A stretch of 64,000 bases of DNA, taken from contig OY987246.1 in assembly GCA_963920765.1 (NCBI GenBank), forward strand, positions 17,418,868 to 17,482,867. The letters run 5' to 3'. The notes under the pieces are model-generated. The model saw only the letters and a program-made list of their open reading frames with translations. It searched no databases and was not told the origin of the DNA. The position numbers and the translations under genes are program-made. Below are positions 59,694 to 64,000 of the stretch, piece by piece; position 1 is the stretch's first letter; each line of letters begins with the position of its first letter. Source of the DNA: Ulota crispa. Lineage: Eukaryota > Streptophyta > Bryopsida > Orthotrichales > Orthotrichaceae.

Positions 59694-60733
59694 ATCTAGC
59701 TCACTTTCCAGCATCCTTTGTGTGCTGAAGTAGCAGGCAAGGGCTACTCTGCTGCAATTCAGGCATTGGCTGGATCAGACAAGGGAAAAAGGTCATTGTA
59801 CATACGCTTTGGTGGGGAGGTGCAAGTGTTTTGTAAGTAAATTGGTGTGGTGTTGCGTGTAGAATTTTGAGGTTTCACTTAACTCACTGCAGTTTGCAGT
59901 GCTATTTTGAGTGGTGAGAAGGTAGAGTCTTACGACTTGAGTTATGCAGGCCTGCACTAGTTTTGATTGATTTATAGGATTGAAAAAAAAGTTCAGATTT
60001 TAGATTTATTCTTTGGACTTTGCAGGATGTCTCAGTTGCAAACCAGTCTTTGCTCAATCTTCTCACAGCCGTGTAATATGGGGCTGATGAGAAACAAGGG
60101 GTAGTGCATTTGGTTAGGAATAGAGAGCTATTGCTTTGGTGTGGCTCCCAAAGTTGTGCAGGAATATAATATAACCATTTTGGATTGATCGTATCCTGGA
60201 AAGTATAAATTTACCAAGCACTCTTTTTACTAGCACTAAAGCACATTGCATGTGTTTTGTAATATAACAAAGTGCAAATAGTGTGTATAGTCTAACAACC
60301 TTGTCTATAAATAATTGTAGCCTAGACAGTTTTGTAATCATCTTATTATTGCTGTTTCCAAGTGTATTCATTCTTCCTGATGTCATACTTTGTTCAACTA
60401 GAAGTTTGAGGAAAGGTGGTTATGGGCATTCTTGAATGCATAAGAACAATCTCCTATCATGAAATGTTGGTGTTTTATATAGATATGACTCGTATTCTTA
60501 GAAAAAACATTGACCAACCAAAAGTTCAAAAAATTTGTGACTTGTTTTTTCAGTGGATATGAACTAGTTGTATTATGAAATAGTTTGCTTCTATTCCTAA
60601 AGTCACTACCATCCTTGAGATCCGTTTGCTTATTCAAATCATTGCACAAAATACTCCTAACAAATACATACCTCCCAAAAGATGCCAACCATCTCTAGTC
60701 AGTATCAAATTCTAATTGTTTCTCTATTTAGAG
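59694..60733. other. 3' flank of the ILR1-like gene and intergenic DNA
   Basis: The first few hundred bases probably hold the 3' UTR. No further gene recognised. Confidence 0.35.
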
Positions 60734-62319
60734 TTAACCCTTCAAGGACTTGATCCATTTTGAAATGGTCAAACTTCATATCTAAGTTCAATTTTGTCTT
60801 TTAGAGTGTTTTCAAACAACAATTTTATATTTTTATTGCTTGAAACTATGAATAATATATCATCACAAGAAATTTCAATTTGTTTCATAAAAAATTGTAA
60901 TTGTTGTCATTTATTTTTCAAAAAATGAACATAAATAAGTTAAAATAGCAAAAAAAATCCACATTACTTGAATTATTTTCAAGAGGTACAAGCAACATTA
61001 AAGACTAGTGTGAAAAAATTTCAATTGGTTATTTTATTTTTTACACCAAAAATAGCCACAAAAAAGAATTTCAATCAAATTTAACTATCAAATTAAGTTT
61101 ATCCTTATATTTAACTAATGTATAAAACTTTGATATTTTTTTGCCAGAAGATACACTCATTTTCTATTTACATTAAATTTTTTGATAAATTTGGTGAAAA
61201 TTTTGAAAAACTGTAATTTTTTAAGGTGAATGTGGAAATGAAATAATACCAATTAGAATATATATTAAAAAAATTATAATTTCTACCATAAATGCATGGT
61301 AGAATGAGAAACATAGTTTTGTAGTTTAAGTTTAAAATGCATTTAAAGAGTAAAAAATATGAATGAAAAACACACCATATTTTGTTATTTGGATTCCAAC
61401 ACTTAGAGCTTTCAATGGAAATAACTCTTTCAATTTTGACATTTTTCAAAAAAATTAAATGGAATAAACAAAAAACTTGTCAAGCTTCATTTTGTTAGTT
61501 TGAACTACTTACCAAAAATCAATATTTTGAAAGTTACAAGCAGGGTTGACCAAGGCGCATCCAAAAAGTGGATGCACAGACCTTTACGAGTTAACAAGCA
61601 AATATGCTAATACAGAATTTTGTCCTTGTAGCCTTTTCTTCCTTTTGATGCAAGGTAGCTACTCAAACTTCCTCAAGTAGCCTCTCTCGATACAATACCT
61701 CCTCCCTTGTGGTCCCTATTAGAGAAGTAAAATTCTTACTTAACCTTTAAGCGCATGCAAAGCTACAAAGTGGCACTTGAATGATCTTAGATGTCCAAAT
61801 TTGGATGAAGAATTATAATTTCTCATCCAATTTTTTCTTGAGAGTTTTTTGAGTGTATCTGTAATGGTTAAAAGAAATTCTCTAATTGACATATTATTGA
61901 CTTTTTTACAATTAAAAATGCTAAGAAAAACAAATCCCAGAAAATGCCATTTTAGAGAAATTTGAAAAGACACACTTTCTTTGCTCTAGACTTGAATTTG
62001 AGTTATAGAAAGGATTGTCTTGAATTTGAGTTCAAGTAATAAAATGAAGTTAATTAAGCCTACTTTTTACTCCAATTTGAAAATTTGAAAATTATATCAC
62101 AATTTGAACTTGGGACCTACAACAACCACGAACTACTAATTCCTTCAATATAGGAGTACATAGAATTTTAATATGCACTACAATGATGTACATTATAATG
62201 TGCACTTGGGGTGAAATTTTCAGATTTATCAAACTTGTTTTGTATTTGGCGTAAGCTTTTTTCACTTATTCTTAAGAAATTCACGAGACTCTCAAATTTC
62301 CACAACTGTTTTTGAAATT
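60734..62319. other. A+T-rich intergenic DNA with two unpaired TTAA-family ends
   Basis: TTAA|CCCTTCAAGGACTTGATCC at 60734 and TTAA|CCTTTAAGCGCATGC at about 61740 look like left ends of the TTAA MITE family. I could not find matching right ends, so they are listed only as candidate fragments. Confidence 0.35.
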
Positions 62320-62323
62320 TTAA

Positions 62324-62674
62324 CCCTTAAGCGCTGAGAAGGACATTTTTTGTCCTCCAGAGCCGAAAAGAGAATTTGTCCTACGAGAAAAAATTATTTT
62401 TCGTTTGCTTTTTTAGAAGAGATTGTAAACAAATGATCCATCATGGATGGATGCAAAAAAATTATCTCATTAGATACGCTCATGTTTTTAAGTAACCCAA
62501 ATTGTGAGAAGATTCAGAGACACGGTGTTAGGTCCCAAGTTGCCTTTTTTATAGTTTTCATGAGGGCACCATGTATTGTTGACTTTTACAACTTTTGGAA
62601 TCTATACAATAGGGTAAGCATTTGTTGAGAACTATAGCCAAGCTAGTCACTATGACTAGCTTGGTGTTTAAGGG
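62324..62674. mobile_element. TTAA-flanked MITE (351 bp), left of a tandem pair
   Basis: Bounded by TTAA 62320-62323 and 62675-62678. It begins CCCTTAAGCGCTGAGAAGG and ends TTGGTGTTTAAGGG. A subterminal hairpin AGGACATTTTTTGTCCT is present. Homologous to the next element and, inverted, to 38944-39291. Confidence 0.75.
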
Positions 62675-62678
62675 TTAA

Positions 62679-63037
62679 CCCCTAAACGTTGAGAAGGACA
62701 AAAAACGTCCTCTGACGTTGAAAAAATATTCTGTGATTCATAAAAAAGTTGTTTTTCATCTGATTTTTTTTCAAAAGTGACCATAAACACATGGTCCATC
62801 ATGGAAGACAAAAAATTACCTCTTGAGATGCATTCATTTTTTTAGTAACCCAAATTGTGATAAGATTCAGAAACATGGTGTTACCTCCCAAGCTACCCTT
62901 CTTGCAATTTTCATGAGGGCGCCATGCATTATTGACTTTTCCAACTTTTTGAAGCAATACTACTAATGCCCATGTGCAAAACACTGTAGATTGCTACAGG
63001 CAGGGCAAGCCATGGTTATCCATCCGTCCTTTAAGGG
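62679..63037. mobile_element. TTAA-flanked MITE (359 bp), right of the tandem pair
   Basis: Starts directly after the shared TTAA at 62675-62678 (CCCCTAAACGTTGAGAAGG) and ends CCGTCCTTTAAGGG|TTGA, one change from TTAA. The interior is collinear with 62324-62674 (GGTCCATCATGGA, AACCCAAATTGTGA, TTTTCATGAGGGC). Confidence 0.7.
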
Positions 63038-63238
63038 TTGAGGAAAATGTAAAGTTCTTGTGATATTATCCTTAAAAAATGAAAAAAAAAAACCACCACT
63101 CATATATAGTGGAGAATAAGAGGATTAAAAAGAAACAGTGTTTGAAATTGACTGCACGGTCTTAGGGCGAAAGAATGTTGAATTGATTGCGCGGTCTTAG
63201 GGTGCATCCTTCAAGGGTTTAGAGTCCTCAAAGTTCCT

Positions 63239-63568
63239 TCAAAACCTGGAATCGAATTCCTTTGAAACCTGGAATCGAATTCCTTTGAAACCTGGAATCG
63301 AATTCCTTTGAAACCTGGAATCGAATTCCTTTGAAACCTGGAATCGAATTCCTTTGAAACCTGGCATCGAATCCCAGATATTCACGCAATTCTCGCCGAC
63401 ATCTTGAATTTTTTTGCTTTCACCGCAAATGAAACGCTTCATGATTTCACTGCGACGCTTCCGGCGATTTCCTGATTTTGTTTTGAGCTGCGACAGCGGT
63501 TGCGATCGAGTCTGGTAGCCGTGGTGGTTTTGAATTGTGCGAAGAAGTGGCGGAGCCATTTCGGCCAT
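63239..63568 (-). CDS. Hypothetical 109-aa open frame, possibly a first exon
   Basis: Opens with ATG at 63568 (MAEMAPPLLRTIQNHHGYQT..), is basic and unlike its A+T-rich flanks, and runs into the 23-bp tandem repeat, which it translates as a 23-residue period containing GFKGIRFQVSKEFDSRF. Each repeat unit contains CCAG|GTTTCA, a weak splice-donor match, so the true exon may end at the first unit. No domain recognised and no second exon found to the left. Confidence 0.3.
   Translation of the reverse strand: MAEMAPPLLRTIQNHHGYQTRSQPLSQLKTKSGNRRKRRSEIMKRFICGESKKIQDVGENCVNIWDSMPGFKGIRFQVSKEFDSRFQRNSIPGFKGIRFQVSKEFDSRF
63245..63375. repeat. 23-bp tandem repeat, 5 perfect units plus a partial one
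   Basis: Units begin CCTGGAATCGAATTCC and end TTTGAAA at a strict 23-bp period. The sixth unit (from 63360) is diverged (CCTGGCATCGAATCCC). Confidence 0.9.
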
Positions 63569-63575
63569 TTCAGAT

Positions 63576-64000
63576 TTCTAATGTTTGATTGGATTGCGCT
63601 GCATCGACATTACTGCTTCGCAAGGAGAGCACCTCCATGGTGAGTGCACAATTCACGTTAATACATGCTTCTGTCAACATGTGCTTGCATTTTTAGAAAT
63701 CCTAGAGAGCGCTAAGTTTTTAACCTCTACGCATTAGGGCATGATCTGGCTTGTAAATTGTCCATGTTAGTTCGTTAATTGCTGTAGATTGCAAGACACG
63801 GTAAGCATATGCAGACATTCGAATGGAAAAGAGCAGATTGTGTAGTTGTAGTAGAAATCGTAGAAATAATGCTTTAGAAAATCAAAACCCTAATTGTCGA
63901 GAATTTTTCTGTGTACGGCGTCCATAATTTTACACTTTTGGACGAGTCGAAAGCGAAAGAGACGATTCTGTTTGAGCTTGACAAACTGTACGGTGCAAAT
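63576..64000. other. Right edge, possible shared promoter region
   Basis: More G+C-rich than the DNA to the left and includes AAAACCCTAATTG near 63884, a motif common in plant leaders. A gene may start beyond the window on the plus strand. No coding exon seen. Confidence 0.3.

Noticed and set aside
1..64000. CRISPR arrays, bacterial operons, rRNA operon
   Set aside because: No regularly spaced repeats with unique spacers, no ribosome-binding-site-led gene strings and no rRNA-like sequence; the genes are intron-rich and plant-type.
1..64000. LTR retrotransposons
   Set aside because: No paired long terminal repeats, primer-binding site or gag-pol domains were seen.

Overview
The window is nuclear DNA of a green plant. 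It has spliced genes with GT-AG introns (plus one GC-AG intron), two proteins with plastid-type transit peptides, a plant-type plastidial malate dehydrogenase, an IAA-amino acid hydrolase (ILR1/M20 family), and A+T-rich intergenic DNA full of DNA transposons and MITEs. I saw no LTR retrotransposon. A Tc1-type DD34E transposase and a plastid-targeted-looking SLC4 protein fit a non-seed land plant or other streptophyte better than a flowering plant. The species cannot be fixed from sequence alone.

Four host genes can be modelled exon by exon. (1) 305-5875, minus: SLC4 (bicarbonate/borate) transporter-like protein with an N-terminal organelle-targeting extension; only the first half of the membrane domain lies in the window. 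(2) 30442-34771, minus: 12-exon palmitoyl-protein thioesterase with its Ser-Asp-His triad, a 21-nt micro-exon and a GC-AG intron. (3) 40728-43548, minus: 5-exon plastidial NAD-malate dehydrogenase, 407 aa. (4) 56357-59693, plus: 5-exon secretory-pathway ILR1-like IAA-amino acid amidohydrolase, 465 aa. They are a typical mix of unrelated housekeeping and metabolic genes and show no sign of acting as a cluster.

The rest is mobile DNA. 1-6.4 kb: Helitrons and foldback MITEs inside SLC4 introns. 6.48-10.09 kb: a Tc1/mariner element with 856-bp inverted repeats and one nonsense codon in its transposase, with a small hAT-like MITE inserted exactly across its left end. 10.1-30 kb: gene-poor DNA with an 8.6-kb structure bounded by about 1.27-kb inverted arms, which carries nested insertions, plus foldback elements and old duplications. 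35-40 kb, 44-55 kb and 60-64 kb: further MITEs, a broken pogo/Tigger transposase, an FtsH11-like gene remnant, and several minisatellites.

The most unusual recurring signal is a family of short inverted-repeat elements that begin CCCCTAAA or similar and are flanked on both sides by TTAA. TTAA is the target-site signature of piggyBac, a superfamily not normally counted among land-plant transposons. All coordinates and splice sites were read by eye, and no alignment or database search was run.
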